Of a DNA stretch of 64,000 nt, positions 62,516 through 64,000 are shown one piece after another. The notes below the pieces were generated by a model that worked only from the letters and a program-made list of their open reading frames with translations, did no database searches and was not told the origin of the DNA. Source of the stretch: Stutzerimonas kirkiae (lineage in GTDB: Bacteria; Pseudomonadota; Gammaproteobacteria; Pseudomonadales; Pseudomonadaceae); contig NZ_QJUO01000006.1 of assembly GCF_004327335.1 (NCBI RefSeq), forward strand, positions 88,234-152,233, written 5' to 3'. Each line of letters begins with the position of its first letter. Positions within the stretch are counted from its first letter, which is position 1. Both the position numbers and the translations under genes were made by a program.

Positions 62516-62561
62516 TGGTGCCGGAGAGAGAAGTCGAACCCCCGACCTTCGCATTACGAAT
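62516..62561 (-). tRNA. 3' fragment of tRNA-Thr(CGU), attachment-site-like
   Basis: The minus strand reads from the anticodon loop TTCGTAA through the T arm (GGGGGTTCGACT) to CTCCGGCACCA. The 5' half is missing, and the sequence that should pair with the anticodon stem is not there. Such 3' tRNA pieces are typical scars of integrase-driven insertion at a tRNA gene. No integrase is in the window. Confidence 0.8.
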
Positions 62562-62618
62562 TCGCAGGGCTATCGCAATTCCGTGTCGATTTCGTGTTTA
62601 GCGCGGTTCAGAAACGAC

Positions 62619-62642
62619 AAAGGCCAACCGCGAGGTTGGCCT
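62619..62642 (-). terminator. terminator after tRNA-Thr(UGU)
   Basis: AGGCCAACC, loop, GGTTGGCCT followed on the minus strand by TTTG. It lies 17 bases past the 3' end of the tRNA gene. Confidence 0.75.
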
Positions 62643-62658
62643 AAGGTCTTGCTGTACA

Positions 62659-62734
<76 letters not shown>

Positions 62735-62906
62735 AAAAAAGAGCGGCTATTATAGCGATTGGGTTAGCGCTGTAAACCCGCTTCTTTCAAGGCGTTATCG
62801 CTCCTTTCGGGAGGCCGGGCAAGTCTTGGTGGAAATCTGCCACTGGTGGTGCCCGCCGCTACCAGGGCAGCGCCGGGCGGCGGGTTCCGAGTGCCCTGGC
62901 AGGCCG

Positions 62907-63392
62907 TCAATGGTGATGCTGGTGGTTTTCCCCATGCTGGGCATCGCCGGGGGCCTCTTGTTGCACCGCGACTTCCAGCTGGATATCGCCGGCTTTCTCG
63001 AACTTCAGGGTCAGGGGGAAGCGTTCGCCGGCCCTGGCCTGTTGTTTCAGGTCGAAGAGCATGACGTGGTAGCCCATGGGCTCGAACTTCACCGTGTCGC
63101 CAGCGGGGATGGTGACGTTCTGTACCTGCTGCATTTTCATCATGTCGCCGGCATGGCGGTGTTCGTGCAGTTCGGCTTTGCCCGCCGCCGGGCTGCTGGC
63201 GCCGAGCAGGCGGTCTGGGGCGTTGCCGTTGTTGTGCACGGTGAAGTAGGCGGCGGCGGTCGGGGCCACGGGGGGCATTTCGCGTGACCAGGGGTGCTCG
63301 ATGTGCAGTTGGCCGGCATCGTATTCATGGGCCTGGGCGAGCAGTGCGGGGGCGAGCAAGGCCATGGCCAGCAGGGTGTTTTTCAGGTTCAT
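62907..63392 (-). CDS. PCu(A)C-family periplasmic copper chaperone
   Basis: 161 residues from the ATG at 63392 after GGAGGAA. Signal peptide MNLKNTLLAMALLAPALLAQ, then the copper-binding pattern H-x(n)-M-x(21)-H-x-M seen as ELHEHRHAGDMMKMQ and EPMGYHVMLFDL. The His-rich tail (HGENHQHHH) can also hold metal. It delivers Cu(I) for CuA or other copper sites in respiratory oxidases. Its ATG overlaps the stop of the gene before it. Confidence 0.95.
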   Translation of the reverse strand: MNLKNTLLAMALLAPALLAQAHEYDAGQLHIEHPWSREMPPVAPTAAAYFTVHNNGNAPDRLLGASSPAAGKAELHEHRHAGDMMKMQQVQNVTIPAGDTVKFEPMGYHVMLFDLKQQARAGERFPLTLKFEKAGDIQLEVAVQQEAPGDAQHGENHQHHH

Positions 63393-63907
63393 GGGGTGTT
63401 TCCTCCGGAGTTGGATAGAAGTATGGGGCGAGCCTTGTGTTGATGTCGCCGGCCCAGTGGGCTGCCGCTGAGACAGATAAGCAGGCCGTCGAGGCTGCCC
63501 AGCCAGATCCAGCCGTCCCATCGCGGGCGTCGGTTGGTGGACCAGGCCGACGCGGCCACTGAGGGGCCCCCTGGTGCGCTCGAAAAGGGCCGGGAAGCTT
63601 CGGTAGGCGCCGAAGCTCCCATGGCCGAGGTATTGATGCCGCTCATGCCGTTCAGCGCTTCCCGGCTGTCGCGGGCGTTGTGCACTTCCATCACGGCACG
63701 GGGGAGTTTGACCGGGGCGGGTGTCTCGCGGGCGATGAGGCCGATTCGAGAGTCTGTGCCGATCGGTTGGTCGGGGGTTACGCTCGAGGGCGGCGCCGCT
63801 TCGATATGGGCGGCTGAAATGCTGCTGGGCAGTGCCAGGGGGGCTCGCGCCCAGGCGAACGGGCTGCTGTCGACGAGCAGGGTCAGGGTGGTGATACGAA
63901 TGGACAT
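63389..63907 (-). CDS. unknown protein in the copper chaperone operon
   Basis: 172 residues from the ATG at 63907 after GGAAGCCCTCC. It has a short N-terminal hydrophobic stretch, a long Ser/Pro/Ala-rich middle and a hydrophobic segment near the end (GWIWLGSLDGLLICLSGSPL). I recognise no family. The ATGA overlap with the chaperone supports a real gene; the composition does not strongly do so. Confidence 0.5.
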   Translation of the reverse strand: MSIRITTLTLLVDSSPFAWARAPLALPSSISAAHIEAAPPSSVTPDQPIGTDSRIGLIARETPAPVKLPRAVMEVHNARDSREALNGMSGINTSAMGASAPTEASRPFSSAPGGPSVAASAWSTNRRPRWDGWIWLGSLDGLLICLSGSPLGRRHQHKARPILLSNSGGNTP

Positions 63908-64000
63908 GGAGGGCTTCCAGGCTTCGTTCTATTCGATAGGCCGGTGGCGGTCAGGCATGCAGCCGGGCCGGATGGGCGATTTTTCAGAGCACGGGAAGGG

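Noticed and set aside
62562..62658. Small integrated element between tRNA fragment and tRNA-Thr(UGU)
   Set aside because: Only about 97 bases, holding just the tRNA terminator; too short to be an element itself.

Overview
The window looks like a chromosomal segment of a GC-rich gammaproteobacterium, most likely a Pseudomonas. The reasons are Pseudomonas-style gene content (cyoABCDE, ExbB with a long N-terminal extension, DUF3299, GlsB/YeaQ protein, SpuC-type aminotransferase, a class II HDAC-like amidohydrolase), many TonB-dependent receptors and LysR regulators, REP-type palindromes and strong G/C third-position bias. No rRNA and no CRISPR array were seen.

Layout. 1-1.8 kb: tonB (cut by the window edge), exbD and exbB on the minus strand. 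2.3-7.9 kb: an acyltransferase-like membrane protein, a TonB receptor, a YeeZ-like SDR protein, a small GlsB membrane protein and a DUF3299 protein. 8.1-15.3 kb: cluster I, with a LacI-type repressor divergent from TonB receptor - flavin (NtaA/DszA-type) monooxygenase - aldo/keto reductase - SsuA-like binding protein; two LacI-type operator palindromes lie in the divergent gap. 15.4-18.9 kb: a single 1162-residue SF1 helicase with a C-terminal PLD nuclease domain, the architecture of type II Mokosh anti-phage systems. 19.3-24.2 kb: cytochrome bo3 oxidase cyoABCDE with a bidirectional terminator. 24.5-26.7 kb: a thioredoxin-like protein, a small membrane protein and an MFS transporter.

27.1-42.9 kb holds what I read as one catabolic regulon for an amine or N-acyl compound. 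Operon A is a NitT/TauT-type ABC transporter plus a GMC oxidoreductase. Operon B is an aldehyde dehydrogenase, an omega-aminotransferase and an HDAC-like deacetylase. Operon C is a flavin monooxygenase, a RidA-like protein lacking the usual catalytic Arg, a DUF1028 protein and an ArgE-like deacetylase. All three operons carry a related upstream element pointing toward the first gene, and a LysR gene is divergent from operon B. GNAT and DUF695 genes lie between A and B.

42.9-47.9 kb: LysR, Tat-exported aldo/keto reductase, NTP/NDP-exchange-type transporter, SDR, and a lipoprotein with two ABM domains. 48.0-56.6 kb: cluster II, with a FecCD-type metal-chelate ABC transporter (genes on both sides of a Fur-like box), an IclR regulator, a TonB receptor starting with TTG, and a second NtaA/DszA-type monooxygenase. 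Two 17-bp palindromes of the same architecture lie upstream of the transporter and of the receptor. 57-59.2 kb: an MFS exporter divergent from LysR.

59.6-62.7 kb is foreign-looking: an 854-bp IS5-family (IS427-like) element with a broken transposase, a complete PvuII-type restriction-modification system (R, C, M), a 3' fragment of tRNA-Thr(CGU) that resembles an attachment-site scar, and an intact tRNA-Thr(UGU). The window ends with a PCu(A)C copper chaperone and an overlapping unknown gene.

A roughly 155-bp MITE-like element with terminal inverted repeats occurs in three full and two partial copies. One full copy sits between the operon B promoter element and its first gene.
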